Below are positions 37,892 to 47,317 of a stretch of 64,000 nt of DNA, in pieces. Each line of letters opens with the position of its first letter. The stretch's first letter is position 1. This DNA is from Zunongwangia endophytica (GTDB lineage Bacteria > Bacteroidota > Bacteroidia > Flavobacteriales > Flavobacteriaceae): the NCBI RefSeq assembly GCF_030409505.1, contig NZ_JAUFPZ010000002.1, positions 1,054,001 to 1,118,000 on the forward strand, given 5' to 3'. Both the position numbers and the translations under genes were made by a program. Under the pieces are notes generated by a model. It had not been told where the DNA came from. It did not search any database and saw only the letters and a list, made by a program, of their open reading frames with translations.

Positions 37892-37922
37892 TTTGCGGGT
37901 CTAATAATTTGTAATAACTTTG
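37892..37922 (+). promoter_or_regulatory. Promoter of the mazEF cassette
   Basis: TTTG at 37892-37895, 19 bases, then TAACTTTG at 37915-37922: a close match to the Bacteroidota -33/-7 consensus. The cassette thus brings its own promoter, as toxin-antitoxin cassettes often do. Confidence 0.6.
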
Positions 37923-37930
37923 TATATACA
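37921..37930. promoter_or_regulatory. Palindrome TGTATATACA, candidate MazE operator
   Basis: A perfect 10-bp palindrome directly after the -7 element and 11 bases before the mazE ATG. MazE-type antitoxins bind palindromes over their own promoter, so autoregulation is plausible. Confidence 0.4.
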
Positions 37931-37941
37931 TTAATAAAATT

Positions 37942-38187
37942 ATGGAAACAGCTATTATAAAAATTGGAAACTCTAAAGGTCTACGTTTAAGCAAAACTAT
38001 TTTAGAAAAATATAATATAAAAGATAAAGTAGAGATGATTTTGGATAAAGGACAAATAATCCTGAAACCAATTAGTAGCCCGAGAAAAAACTGGGAAAAA
38101 GCTTTTGAAGAAATGCGTGAGAATAATGACGATCGATTGTTATTCAATGATGTCTTTGAAGATGAAAATTTTGAAGAATGGAGTTAA
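37942..38187 (+). CDS. mazE: MazE-like antitoxin (AbrB/SpoVT fold)
   Basis: 81 aa. Residues 1-48 form the swapped-hairpin DNA-binding fold (METAIIKIGNSKGLRLSKTI, then VEMILDKGQIILKPI). The acidic C-terminal half (about 50-81) should wrap the toxin. The gene ends in TGGAGTTAA and overlaps the toxin start by 10 bases, so the pair is co-translated. The best resolved promoter of the window lies upstream. Confidence 0.92.
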   Translation: METAIIKIGNSKGLRLSKTILEKYNIKDKVEMILDKGQIILKPISSPRKNWEKAFEEMRENNDDRLLFNDVFEDENFEEWS

Positions 38188-38501
38188 AGCAATATTCAAT
38201 TGTATTGGTAAATCTGGACCCTACAATCGGAAGTGAAATTAAAAAAACAAGACCTTCTGTGATTATTTCACCGAATGAGATTAATAAGTATTTAAGAACA
38301 ATCGTAGTTGCCCCAATGACAACAAACCTAAAAAACTATCCGACCAGAATTAAAGTTAAGCATAATGGAAAGAAAGGGATGATTGCAATCGATCAAATAA
38401 GGACAATTGACAAATCGAGAATATTGAAAAGTTTTGATAAATTGTCGAAATCTGAAATTCAAAGTTGTAAAAATATTATAAAAGAAACTTTTGTGGATTA
38501 A
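38178..38501 (+). CDS. mazF: MazF/PemK-family toxin (mRNA endoribonuclease)
   Basis: 107 aa. The MazF fold is clear: YSIVLVNLDPTIGSEIKKTRPSVIISPNEIN, with the Arg of KKTRP and a Thr/Ser in the catalytic positions, VVAPMTT, then GMIAIDQIRTIDKSR. It should cut mRNA at short sequences. It follows MazE with a 10-base overlap. Toxin-antitoxin pairs are thought to stabilise large cassette arrays. Confidence 0.93.
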   Translation: MELKQYSIVLVNLDPTIGSEIKKTRPSVIISPNEINKYLRTIVVAPMTTNLKNYPTRIKVKHNGKKGMIAIDQIRTIDKSRILKSFDKLSKSEIQSCKNIIKETFVD

Positions 38502-38532
38502 AGTCGAAGTTTGGTGCCGAAAAAAGTACTAA

Positions 38533-38727
38533 TGGCAACAACGTATATAAAAAATAGCTGCGTCTTTTCTAAACCGTAAATTTTGGTATATTTGGTAAGT
38601 TGCCAAATCTTTTGATTTAATTTTTGAAAAGTAAAGATAAAATCAAAATGCAAAAGTTTTGGCTTGGTCTAATCCGAAAAAATTGCGCTTGTTTTTACGC
38701 TACTTTCCATATACAAACTCGTTAGCG
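38533..38727 (+). repeat. attC-like site 25 (class A)
   Basis: Left arm TGGCAAC, right arm GTTAGCG. GTATATAAAAAATAGC pairs with GCTACTTTCCATATAC. Start GTTGCCATTA mirrors the end TAATGGCAAC. Confidence 0.9.
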
Positions 38728-38764
38728 GTAATTACTCAGCAAAACGCATTGAAACTTTTTTAAT

Positions 38765-39388
38765 ATGAAAAACTTTTTTGAGAAAATAAATAGAAACTCG
38801 CTTTTAGCAGGAATTATTGGGACGATATTGTTTATATATTTTCTTCAGCCGATTTTGGAATTTGTTGGAAATTCGATTGTCATTTTCTATAAATCAATTT
38901 CTCAAAGTTTATATAATAGAGTTTTTGAAGAGATGGCTTTTGGAAAACCTGACTATGATTTCATAATAATACTATTGTTCAATGGAATAGTTTTAAGTTT
39001 TGCATTAGGTGCATTTATCGCAACAGTAATTCCTAGAAAAATAAAAAAAGAGGAAATAAAAGGAAAAAAGAAAAAGCAACAAGGAGAAAAAAATGAAGCG
39101 AAAAATAGAAAGAACTTGACTTTGAGAAAAGTTTTCTATGGAGTATTTTTCTTATCTACATTGTTTTTCATTTCACTTTCTTATATAAAACACACTTATA
39201 TCCAATCTTTTGAACAAAAAATAAGAATCATCACACCTTATATTAACACATTGAATAAGGATATGTTAATATCGAACTTTTCCCGAATGAAAAACTATGA
39301 TGACTACCAAAAAATAATTAATGAAATTGAAAAGATTGAAGAAAAAAATAATATCGAATTACCTAACACAACAACACATTGGTTTTAA
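38765..39388 (+). CDS. Three-helix membrane protein, unknown
   Basis: 207 aa. Hydrophobic helices near residues 13-32, 65-88 and 121-141; a Lys-rich cytoplasmic-type loop (KKKKQQGEKNEAKNRK) lies between the second and third. The C-terminal 60 residues are helical and charged. No family recognised. It is a single-gene cassette whose ends GTTAGCGGTA / TACCGCTAAC are exact mirrors. Confidence 0.75.
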   Translation: MKNFFEKINRNSLLAGIIGTILFIYFLQPILEFVGNSIVIFYKSISQSLYNRVFEEMAFGKPDYDFIIILLFNGIVLSFALGAFIATVIPRKIKKEEIKGKKKKQQGEKNEAKNRKNLTLRKVFYGVFFLSTLFFISLSYIKHTYIQSFEQKIRIITPYINTLNKDMLISNFSRMKNYDDYQKIINEIEKIEEKNNIELPNTTTHWF

Positions 39389-39396
39389 AAAACTAC

Positions 39397-39528
39397 CGCT
39401 AACACCGTATATAATTTATTGCTAGTTCTAGCCTACTTACGAAAATCCTCGCGGATTTTCTATTCGGTTTTTATTTGCTAAATTAAGTGCTTAAAACATG
39501 CAACAAACCATATACAAAACCGTTGGCA
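39397..39528 (+). repeat. attC-like site 26 (class C)
   Basis: Left arm CGCTAAC, right arm GTTGGCA. GTATATAATTTATTGC pairs with GCAACAAACCATATAC; loop hairpin GAAAATCCTCGCGGATTTTC. Confidence 0.9.
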
Positions 39529-39596
39529 ACAAGCTGAAAACACGTATTTTCCTGAAATAGGTTGACTAAAAATTAAACCTTTTAGTACTATACCTA

Positions 39597-39986
39597 ATGA
39601 AAGAACAGAATCAACACTGTCGAAAAAATTCCTACAAAAAAGTGGGCTACGATCTTAAACTGGTCATCATTGATCAGATACAGAATGCGCAGATTTCCAT
39701 CAATCATGCTGCTCTTAAATATCAAGTTTCCAGAGCTTCCATCTATTACTGGTTAAAAAAATACAGTACTTTAGAACAAAAGAAGCAAGGGATGAGCAAA
39801 AAAGATGAAATCAAGAAACTAAAAGAAAAAATAGAGGAACTAGAGTTTGTAAAAGACTTCCAGCAAGACATTATTGCTGACATGGAGCTTATTACAGGAG
39901 TTGATATGGCAAAAAAGTCATTGCCCAAAACATTAGCAGAAGAGATCGAAAAAAAGAAACTAAACCGTTCAAAAGAAAATGGTTGA
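39597..39986 (+). CDS. IS-B OrfA, copy 3
   Basis: 129 aa, same protein as copy 2, with the A_AAA_AAG slippery site before the stop. Confidence 0.92.
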   Translation: MKEQNQHCRKNSYKKVGYDLKLVIIDQIQNAQISINHAALKYQVSRASIYYWLKKYSTLEQKKQGMSKKDEIKKLKEKIEELEFVKDFQQDIIADMELITGVDMAKKSLPKTLAEEIEKKKLNRSKENG

Positions 39987-40849
39987 TCCAATGTTTTGGG
40001 ATTTCTAAACAAGCTTTTTATAAACGATTAAGATCTCAAAAGACCAGACGAGTTCAGCAACAGCTGATCATTAGGCTTATAAAAGACTACCGAAGTAAGT
40101 ATGGAATGCGTACCGGTGGGATTAAACTCTATAAAGAATTAAAGGGTGATATGAATCAACTTGGTATTAAAATAGGAAGGGATAAATTCTATCGAGTAAT
40201 GCGTATCAACAATCTTTTAGTACCTAAAACAAAGCGATTCCATATCACAACCGATTCAAAACATCGACTCTTTAAATACAAAAACCTGATAAAGAATAAA
40301 GTACCTAGTAGACCTGAACAACTTTGGGTAAGCGATATCACCTATATCAAAACACAGAGTGGCCATAGTTACCTGGCTCTGGTCACAGACGCCTATTCAA
40401 AGCAAATTATGGGGTATAAACTGGCAAGCCATATGAAAACCTCTCTTTGTATAGATGCACTTAAAATGGCGCTTAAAAATAGAAAATACAAAAATCAGAA
40501 ACTCATCCATCATTCCGATCGAGGAATTCAGTATTGTAATCCGCTATATACCGGATTCGCTGAGCAAAACGGAATACTTATGAGTATGACCGAAAAGTAT
40601 GATCCTTATGAAAATGCGATAGCTGAACGCATCAACAGAACACTCAAATATGAATACGATTTAAAACGTACCATAAAAAATACTAAATTAGCAAAGAAGA
40701 TAGTCAAACGAGCCGTGGAAATTTATAATAACAAGCGACCACATTTTAGTCTCAAATTGAACACCCCTAACTTTGTTCATTTGAATAAAAATGTAGACTA
40801 TCATTCCTACAAAAGAAACAAACAAAATTTAGAAGTATTGACCATTTAA
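39983..40849 (+). CDS. IS-B OrfB, copy 3
   Basis: 288 aa DDE transposase. Private changes (KTRRVQQ, IKDYRSK, KGDMNQLG, EQNGILM) lie among stretches identical to copy 2. All catalytic residues are present, so it should be active. Confidence 0.92.
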   Translation: MIQCFGISKQAFYKRLRSQKTRRVQQQLIIRLIKDYRSKYGMRTGGIKLYKELKGDMNQLGIKIGRDKFYRVMRINNLLVPKTKRFHITTDSKHRLFKYKNLIKNKVPSRPEQLWVSDITYIKTQSGHSYLALVTDAYSKQIMGYKLASHMKTSLCIDALKMALKNRKYKNQKLIHHSDRGIQYCNPLYTGFAEQNGILMSMTEKYDPYENAIAERINRTLKYEYDLKRTIKNTKLAKKIVKRAVEIYNNKRPHFSLKLNTPNFVHLNKNVDYHSYKRNKQNLEVLTI

Positions 40850-40933
40850 AATGTCGAAAATTGAACTAAAAATGGTCAACCTATTTCAGTATAATACATA
40901 GAATGTTTAAGACAGACAAGAGAAAATTAATTT

Positions 40934-41599
40934 ATGGCAAAAAATAATAAGATTAAATTGAAGATAAGCCAGAGAATTAGTGATCATTTGATTCAAGGCT
41001 TCTTGATTTTTCTAAGTGTCTTTTTTGCTTTCTGGCTTACAGAATATAGAGAAACGCAAAAAGATTCTAAAACCCTAGAGGTTTCTATTAGATATATTGC
41101 TTCCGAAATACAGTATAATCACAATAGAATTGAATATATTTATGAATATCATTCGAATTTGCTTACAGAAATTGATAGCTTAGAAGGACAAAACGATTCA
41201 AATTGGATGCAATTAGACGGTAGTGACTTAAGAAACTGGGAAGGTTTACAAACGCCTATGCTCCGTTCCACAGCATATCAAACCTATCTCAACTCCAATA
41301 TAATCGATAATGTTGATTTCGAATTAGCAAAGTCATTAACCAATATTTACTACGCACAATCTATTATAGAGGGATTTGACAACTCCATAATCGAATCTGC
41401 TATAACTGACACTGAAGGTTTAATGAGCTTGCCAAAATTGAAATATTTAACGCTAGTTTATTTGGGAGCTTTGCCAGACGTTATGAAGGAATATCAACTA
41501 ACGAAAAGGAATTGGCTTGATGAGTATGGTTATGATATTGCCATTAAAAATGATAGCCTTAAAAGGGAAGTTAATAGAAGGATGAATATAACAGAATAA
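40934..41599 (+). CDS. Single-helix membrane protein, DUF6090-like
   Basis: 221 aa. A basic N-terminus, one membrane helix (about 20-38, LIQGFLIFLSVFFAFWL), then TEYRETQKD and a long helical domain. This is the layout of DUF6090-type proteins of Bacteroidota, whose function is unknown. It lies 36 bases right of IS-B copy 3; its own cassette start was lost in the junction, but the coding frame looks whole. Confidence 0.72.
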   Translation: MAKNNKIKLKISQRISDHLIQGFLIFLSVFFAFWLTEYRETQKDSKTLEVSIRYIASEIQYNHNRIEYIYEYHSNLLTEIDSLEGQNDSNWMQLDGSDLRNWEGLQTPMLRSTAYQTYLNSNIIDNVDFELAKSLTNIYYAQSIIEGFDNSIIESAITDTEGLMSLPKLKYLTLVYLGALPDVMKEYQLTKRNWLDEYGYDIAIKNDSLKREVNRRMNITE

Positions 41600-41603
41600 C
41601 GGT

Positions 41604-41732
41604 GGGTAACAACATATAAAAACAATGCTTAATTTGTTCTCAAATCGAAACTCCCTGCTCGCTTGCTCAGCAGATTGTCTTTCGGACAATCACGCGCACC
41701 AGCTCGCACAGTTTTTATACGAGACGTTGTGC
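41604..41732 (+). repeat. attC-like site 27 (singleton)
   Basis: Left arm GGGTAAC, right arm GTTGTGC. ATATAAAAACAATGC pairs with GTTTTTATAC on the other side; the loop has GATTGTCTTTCGGACAATC. Unlike all other classes. Confidence 0.82.
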
Positions 41733-41803
41733 ATAATTTTTAAATAATCACCCGAAAAGCTAATTAAATTAAAATTAATGTATCGCACAGAAAATAGAAT
41801 ATA

Positions 41804-42253
41804 ATGGTAAAAAAAATAGACCGCCGTCCAAATATTAATAAGAAACTTCGAAAAGCATACGACAAACTAGAATCATTGAAAAAAGAAATAGAAAAAAAAG
41901 AAATCCCTGATGATATTTTAAATCAAATCAATCATAAAATTGAAAAAATAAATGATTTTGAAGGAAATGATAGAAAATTAGTGAAATTTATTGAAAATAG
42001 TTGCTCTGAAATTTTAAAAATGTTAAATAAAAGATTAGGAATAACTACAATAAATTATCACGAGAATAATTGGTTATCTATAGGAATAGGAGTATTTGGA
42101 CTACCTATTGGTGTTATATGTTATGTCGTAACAAAAAATCCCGTTTTTATTGCTTTAGGATTACCATTGGGGATGTCAATTGGACTGACTATAGGAATAT
42201 TAAAAGATCGAAAAGCTAAAAACTATAACAAACAAATACAATTAGAACAATAA
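41804..42253 (+). CDS. Coiled-coil protein with two C-terminal membrane helices
   Basis: 149 aa. Residues 10-85 are strongly helical and charged (KKLRKAYDKLESLKKEIEKK), coiled-coil-like; two glycine-rich membrane helices follow (about 92-112 and 113-135, ISIGIGVFGLPIGVICYV-type and GLPLGMSIGLTIG). No family recognised. It is the only gene of its cassette (GTTGTGC / GCACAAC). Confidence 0.75.
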   Translation: MVKKIDRRPNINKKLRKAYDKLESLKKEIEKKEIPDDILNQINHKIEKINDFEGNDRKLVKFIENSCSEILKMLNKRLGITTINYHENNWLSIGIGVFGLPIGVICYVVTKNPVFIALGLPLGMSIGLTIGILKDRKAKNYNKQIQLEQ

Positions 42254-42260
42254 AAACTAA

Positions 42261-42390
42261 GCACAACAATGCGTATAGACAATTGCGGCTAAATATCTAA
42301 TCGATATTCGATGTTTTTAGCTATATTTATTTTAAGCATGAACAAACTTGCAAAACATCCCGCAACAGTCCATACTCGAAGCCGTTGCCA
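42261..42390 (+). repeat. attC-like site 28 (class G)
   Basis: Left arm GCACAAC, right arm GTTGCCA. GCGTATAGACAATTGCGG pairs with CCGCAACAGTCCATACTC. Confidence 0.88.
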
Positions 42391-42871
42391 GCAATGCCTC
42401 CGAAAAACTTACTCAAACCGATGACAATTTAAAAGAATTGAAGGTTAATAGCATTCAAAATCTATAAAATTGAGTTTGATTTATTTAAATTTTAGTCAGT
42501 ACTGAAATCCAAAAGTTGACGAATATAAAATAATCGAAAATACATATTCTTAGATTGTTTTTTAAAGAAAATATTCTGACCGAAATAAAAAGAAGAAAGA
42601 TTTGAAATCAAAATAATAAATTCAGAACAAAAGAAAAACTTACTCAATTCTAAAAATGCAGCGCTGAATCAATCACTCTCTGAAAAAAATACAAAAAGCA
42701 AAAAAACAGAACCCGAGAAAATATAAATAATAAAATCAATATTTCTAAAGTTGACTTCTGCCCTATTTTATAAAAATTTATAGTTGAAATTCGATAGATA
42801 GATTAATTATTTTTAAAATGTAGAAACGGAAAAAATATCAGACTCAACTAACCAAAACGTGTCGGCAAAGC
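42391..42871 (+). other. ORF-less cassette body, family 3 (member a)
   Basis: About 480 bases without a plausible gene. Starts AATGCCTCCGA and ends ACGTGTCGGCAAAGC; the GGC/GCC exchange keeps both ends complementary. It shares AAAAGAATTGAAGGTTAATA, ATCAATATTTMTAAAG and TCTGCCCTATTT with 61727-62158. Confidence 0.68.
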
Positions 42872-43003
42872 TGGCAACAATGGTTATAATTAATTGCTAA
42901 TGAATTTTCGGTAGAAAATTCAAGCTTTTTTGCTAAATTTAGTTTTAAAATGAAAATCCTAGCGGATTTTCACGCAACATAATCATAATCCAAACCGTTG
43001 CCA
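42872..43003 (+). repeat. attC-like site 29 (class F2)
   Basis: Left arm TGGCAAC, right arm GTTGCCA. GGTTATAATTAATTGC pairs with GCAACATAATCATAATCC; loop hairpin GAAAATCCTAGCGGATTTTC. Confidence 0.88.
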
Positions 43004-43052
43004 GTAAGCTAAACAAAAATAAGAATTCGGAAAAATAGCTTATATTAGCAAT

Positions 43053-43388
43053 ATGAATTTGAAAGAATCTATAAAATATAAAATGACTGATTTTTTATCA
43101 TTATGCAAAACTCATAATGTGAAGAATTTATATGCATTTGGCTCTTCAATTACAAATGACTTTAATGAAGAATTTAGTGATATTGACTTATTAATAGAAA
43201 TCGATAATGATGATCCTATTGAACGTGGAGAAAATCTAATGAACGTTTGGGATAAATTCGAACAGTTTTTTCAAAGAAAAGTTGATTTATTGACCAGCAC
43301 CTCCATTAAAAATCCTATTCTAAAACAAAGTATTGATTCAACAAAAATTTTAATCTATGACGGACAAAAGCAAGAAATATCTATCTGA
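43053..43388 (+). CDS. MNT-type nucleotidyltransferase antitoxin (MntA-like)
   Basis: 111 aa. The minimal nucleotidyltransferase motif is present: LYAFGSSITNDFNEEFSDID followed by LLIEID (GS...D-x-D), then RKVDLL as the third acidic position. MntA proteins neutralise HEPN toxins by transferring AMP to them. It overlaps the HEPN gene by 32 bases. The leader AAGCTAAAC is shared with other cassettes of the toxin-antitoxin kind. Confidence 0.9.
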   Translation: MNLKESIKYKMTDFLSLCKTHNVKNLYAFGSSITNDFNEEFSDIDLLIEIDNDDPIERGENLMNVWDKFEQFFQRKVDLLTSTSIKNPILKQSIDSTKILIYDGQKQEISI

Positions 43389-43686
43389 TATTTTAATAGC
43401 CATCGACTTAATAGAAAAATTTACTGTTGATATTTCAGATTTTAATATTTACTAAGAAGATTTAAAAACTCAAAGTGCAGTAGAAAGACAATTAGCTATA
43501 ATTGGAGAAGCTTTAAATCAACTTAGAAAAATAAATCCAAATTTAGAAATTGAAAACGATAGACAAATTATTGGATTTAGAAATAGATTAGTTCACGCTT
43601 ATGATAGCATTGATAATTCAATAGTTTGGGCTATAATAAATCGTCATCTGATTAAACTTAAGGAAGAAATAGAAGGTCTAGTATAA
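43357..43686 (+). pseudogene. HEPN toxin (HepT-like) with an in-frame stop
   Basis: 110 codons in one frame, interrupted by TAA at 43453-43455 (codon 33, after DFNIY). The rest is a normal HEPN protein: SAVERQLAIIGEALNQLRKI and the RNase motif RX4-6H in FRNRLVHAYDSI. A single AAA or AAG to TAA change would explain it. The toxin is therefore probably inactive while the antitoxin upstream is intact. A shorter restart is unlikely to fold. Confidence 0.8.
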
Positions 43687-43698
43687 ATAAAAGCCTAC

Positions 43699-43893
43699 TG
43701 GCAACAACGTATATAAAAAATAGCTTCTTCTGCCCTAACCCAAAATTTTCGGTATATTTGGTAAGTCGCCAAATCTTTTGATTTGGCTTTTGAAAAATAA
43801 AGATAAAATCAAAACATAAAAGTTTTGGCTTGTGTTAAACCGAAAAAATTGTGCTTGTTTTTACGCTACTTTTCATATACAAACTCGTTGCCT
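43699..43893 (+). repeat. attC-like site 30 (class A)
   Basis: Left arm TGGCAAC, right arm GTTGCCT. GTATATAAAAAATAGC pairs with GCTACTTTTCATATAC; start GTTGCCAGTA mirrors the end. Confidence 0.9.
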
Positions 43894-43939
43894 TCAATTG
43901 TGACTCGTCCTGAATAAAGGCTACATAATTTCAAACATT

Positions 43940-44311
43940 ATGTATAAAAATGACAGAGTAATCAGACGGTATTCCGAATCGTTCAAACTAAAAATTTTAG
44001 ACGAACTTACGGCAGGAAAATTAAACAAGTATCAACTAGGTAAAGCTTACGGTATTGCTCCAACAACCATAAACGAGTGGATCAGGAAATATAACCGTAA
44101 AGACCTTATGAACACCAGAGTGACTGTGAAAACAAAAGATGAGATTACACGCATCAAACAGCTTCAAAAAGAAATTGAACAGCTGAAGAAACTTCTTTTG
44201 AAAAAGGATATAGACGCCCTTATAGAAGATTCTTATCTTGAAGTGGCAGCAGAACAGCTGGGCTATAAATCAGTGCTTGAACTTAAAAAAAAACTAAGTA
44301 TCAAGCCTTGA
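43940..44311 (+). CDS. IS-A OrfA, copy 3
   Basis: 123 aa, same protein as copy 1, A9 slippery run present. Confidence 0.92.
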   Translation: MYKNDRVIRRYSESFKLKILDELTAGKLNKYQLGKAYGIAPTTINEWIRKYNRKDLMNTRVTVKTKDEITRIKQLQKEIEQLKKLLLKKDIDALIEDSYLEVAAEQLGYKSVLELKKKLSIKP

Positions 44312-45161
44312 TCAAAGCAAAAGAGAACGCTAAAGGATCTGCTACTCTTTCAGCTATAACAGCTTGTTTTGGCCTTAAACGGGATGCATACTACAAATAC
44401 AAAAGTAGAGAGGACAAACGTTTGAAAATAGAGAAAAAAGTTATTGATATAGTCAAGAAAAAGCGCAGATCACTTCCCAGAGAAGGGGTTAGAAAACTTG
44501 CCAGATCACTGAGCAAAGAGTTTACAAATGCCGATTTAAAAATAGGCAGGGATACCTTATTCAACATTCTTAGAAAACACAATATGCTGACACTTAGAAA
44601 AAAATACAGCTCTAGAACAACGAACTCATTACACAGGTTCTACAAGTATAAGAATATCATTAAAGATGTAGAAACAACTAGATCAAACCAAATCTGGGTG
44701 AGCGATATCACTTATATCAGAACTATAAAAGGCTTTTGTTACCTAGCACTCATTACAGATATGCATAGTCGCAAAATTGTCGGCTATGACATCAGCAATA
44801 GCCTAGAACTAAAAGGCTGTGTAAGAGCTTTGAACAAAGCCTTATATCAAGCTAAAGATATTGACGCACTTATACACCATTCTGACAGAGGTATCCAGTA
44901 TTGCAGCAATGTATACACACAGATCCTTAAAAGAAATAATATAGGAATCAGTATGACCGAAGAGAACCATTGCTACGAAAACGCGATGGCAGAACGTGTA
45001 AATGGCATATTAAAAGACAGTTCTATCTCGACCAGACCTTTGATAGTCTACAACACGCTAAGAGGGCTACAGAAAATGCAATTAATTTGTATAATGAAAT
45101 AAGATTACATTTATCTTTAGACTATCAAACACCAAATATGGTTTATAAATTAACAGCTTAA
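44308..45161 (+). pseudogene. IS-A OrfB, copy 3 (frameshifted)
   Basis: Same lineage as copy 2 (RSNQI, NNIGI). One G is missing in GACGAG near 45018, so the frame leaves the family after GILKD and stops at 45102; the last 50 codons (FYLDQTFDSLQHAKRATENA and on) lie in another frame to 45161. The lesion falls just after the catalytic Glu, so the protein is probably inactive. Confidence 0.88.
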
Positions 45162-45199
45162 ATCAATTTTAACCTGTAGCCATATTTTAGGACTAGACA

Positions 45200-45773
45200 T
45201 TGCTCCTGACCCAATCTCACCCGAAAGCAGAACAGAACACAAAAAATATTACTCGAAATTCGATAAAATTAGCCACTATTTTTTTGAAATAAAAAACGAA
45301 AGCTAAAAATGGCACTCTAAAATCGAATTCAAATTAAAAATGCGAACTAAAGAAAATAAGCAAGGAAGTGGAAAATGTTCCGTAGAAAGAGCGCAAAAAC
45401 TGAACTGACCGAAAAACAATTAAAGTCGAAATTCGCTAAATTTGAAAACTATTTTTAGTGAATAAAAGTTCAAAAAAAACGGATTAAAGATTAAAATCAA
45501 TCTTAGCGCAATATCAAACCGCAGAAATAAAAACTTAAAATCAAAATCCGACTTAAGAAAATGAGCAATATTTCGGAAAAATCTCTCACAAACTTTAAAA
45601 CCCAAAAAAATCAAATTGAAAATTTTAAACAAAAAATTGAAAGTAAAAAACACCACGCTCCCACTCTAGAAAACTTAAAAAAATAAATTTTAAAAAAGCT
45701 GATATTGGATAAATCTGAACAAAACTCTATAGAAATATCACTAAAATAAAAAGCAGAACGTGTCGCAACAGAA
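45200..45773 (+). other. ORF-less cassette body, family 1 (member d, right part)
   Basis: Joined to the 13 bases left of IS-A copy 3 it begins CAATTGCTCCTGAC where others have AATAGCTCC, and ends GTGTCGCAACAG where others have GTGTCGCTACATT: the TAGC to TTGC change occurs at both ends, a compensatory pair. It also carries CCACGCTCCCACTCT near 45655. Confidence 0.7.
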
Positions 45774-45908
45774 AGGCAACAATGGTTATAATTCATTGCG
45801 GCGGAATTTTTCTACCGAAAATTCCACGAATATTTGCTAAATTACAGCCGTAACTGAAAAGCACTGGCGTACTTTTCCGCAACGAAATCATAACCTAATC
45901 CGTTACCC
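45774..45908 (+). repeat. attC-like site 31 (class F)
   Basis: Left arm AGGCAAC, right arm GTTACCC. GGTTATAATTCATTGCGG pairs with CCGCAACGAAATCATAACC. Confidence 0.9.
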
Positions 45909-46055
45909 AAAATAGCTCCTGACAAAATTGACCGAAGAAAATTTAGAATCAAAATTCGTTAAATCCAGAGTAAATTATTTTAGAAACTCAAGAAATAATC
46001 AAGCAATCAAATCCTGCACTCAAATTCATTTAAATGAAAATTCTAATTTAAATAG
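45909..46055 (+). other. ORF-less cassette body, family 1 (member e, left fragment)
   Basis: Matches the first 145 bases of 25788-26313 (AAAATAGCTCCTGAC through ATTCTAATTTAAA) and then stops at IS-A copy 4. The right part and its attC are missing, so this cassette was cut by an IS-linked deletion. Confidence 0.7.
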
Positions 46056-46094
46056 TGACCCGTCCTGAATAAAGGCTACATAATTTCAAACATT

Positions 46095-46466
46095 ATGTAT
46101 AAAAATGACAGAGTAATCAGACGGTATTCCGAATCGTTCAAACTAAAAATTTTAGATGAACTTACGGCAGGAAAATTAAACAAGTATCAACTAGGTAAAG
46201 CTTACGGTATTGCTCCAACAACCATAAACGAGTGGATCAGGAAATATAACCGTAAAGACCTTATGAACACCAGAGTGACTGTGAAAACAAAAGATGAGAT
46301 TACACGCATCAAACAGCTTCAAAAAGAAATTGAACAGCTGAAGAAACTTCTTTTGAAAAAGGATATAGACGCCCTTATAGAAGATTCTTATCTTGAAGTG
46401 GCAGCAGAACAGCTGGGCTATAAATCAGTGCTTGAACTTAAAAAAAAACTAAGTATCAAGCCTTGA
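46095..46466 (+). CDS. IS-A OrfA, copy 4
   Basis: 123 aa, same protein as copy 1 (one silent change, GAT for GAC, near the start). Confidence 0.92.
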   Translation: MYKNDRVIRRYSESFKLKILDELTAGKLNKYQLGKAYGIAPTTINEWIRKYNRKDLMNTRVTVKTKDEITRIKQLQKEIEQLKKLLLKKDIDALIEDSYLEVAAEQLGYKSVLELKKKLSIKP

Positions 46467-47317
46467 TCAAAGCAAAAGAGAACGCTAAAGGATCTGCTAC
46501 TCTTTCAGCTATAACAGCTTGTTTTGGCCTTAAACGGGATGCATACTACAAATACAAAAGTAGAGAGGACAAACGTTTGAAAATAGAGAAAAAAGTTATT
46601 GATATAGTCAAGAAAAAGCGCAGATCACTTCCCAGAGAAGGGGTTAGAAAACTTGCCAGATCACTGAGCAAAGAGTTTACAAATGCCGATTTAAAAATAG
46701 GCAGGGATACCTTATTCAACATTCTTAGAAAACACAATATGCTGACACTTAGAAAAAAATACAGCTCTAGAACAACGAACTCATTACACAGGTTCTACAA
46801 GTATAAGAATATCATTAAAGATGTAGAAACAACTAGACCAAACCAAGTATGGGTGAGCGATATCACTTACATCAGAACTATAAAAGGCTTTTGTTACCTA
46901 GCACTCATTACAGATATGCATAGTCGCAAAATTGTTGGCTATGACATCAGCGACAGCTTGGAACTCAAAGGATGTGTAAGAGCTTTGAATAAAGCTTTAT
47001 ATCAAGCTAAAGATATTGACGCACTTATACACCATTCAGACCGAGGTATTCAGTATTGCAGCAATGTATACACACAGATCCTTAAAAGAAATGACATAAG
47101 AATCAGTATGACCGAAGAGAACCATTGCTACGAAAACGCAATCGCAGAACGGGTAAATGGCATATTAAAAGACGAGTTCTATCTCGACCAGACCTTTGAT
47201 AGCCTACAACACGCTAAGAGAGCTACAAAAAATGCAATTAATTTGTATAATGAAATAAGATTACATTTATCTTTAGACTATAAAACACCAAATATGGTTT
47301 ATAAATTAACAGCTTAA
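46463..47317 (+). CDS. IS-A OrfB, copy 4
   Basis: 284 aa, copy 1 lineage (RPNQV, RNDIRI), with NAIAERV where copy 1 has NAMAERV. The DDE residues are present. Confidence 0.92.
   Translation: MIKAKENAKGSATLSAITACFGLKRDAYYKYKSREDKRLKIEKKVIDIVKKKRRSLPREGVRKLARSLSKEFTNADLKIGRDTLFNILRKHNMLTLRKKYSSRTTNSLHRFYKYKNIIKDVETTRPNQVWVSDITYIRTIKGFCYLALITDMHSRKIVGYDISDSLELKGCVRALNKALYQAKDIDALIHHSDRGIQYCSNVYTQILKRNDIRISMTEENHCYENAIAERVNGILKDEFYLDQTFDSLQHAKRATKNAINLYNEIRLHLSLDYKTPNMVYKLTA

Larger units (their letters stand above)
39544..40897 (+). mobile_element. IS-B copy 3, IS3 family, at a recombined junction
   Basis: 1354 bp with the IS-B ends. Left flank AACAC and right flank ATAGA: no duplication. The cassette starts GTTGGCAACA but ends GGTGGGTAAC, so the IS joins two cassettes. 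It starts 21 nt after the crossover. The first bases right of it (ATAGAA) equal those right of copy 2. Confidence 0.9.
43901..45199 (+). mobile_element. IS-A copy 3, IS3 family, with target duplication TTG
   Basis: 1299 bp, one base shorter than the others. TTG at 43898-43900 and 45200-45202 is the 3-bp duplication. The cassette ends on both sides agree (GTTGCCTTC versus GAAAGGCAAC), so it is a simple insertion into an ORF-less family 1 cassette, 13 nt after the crossover. Confidence 0.95.
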
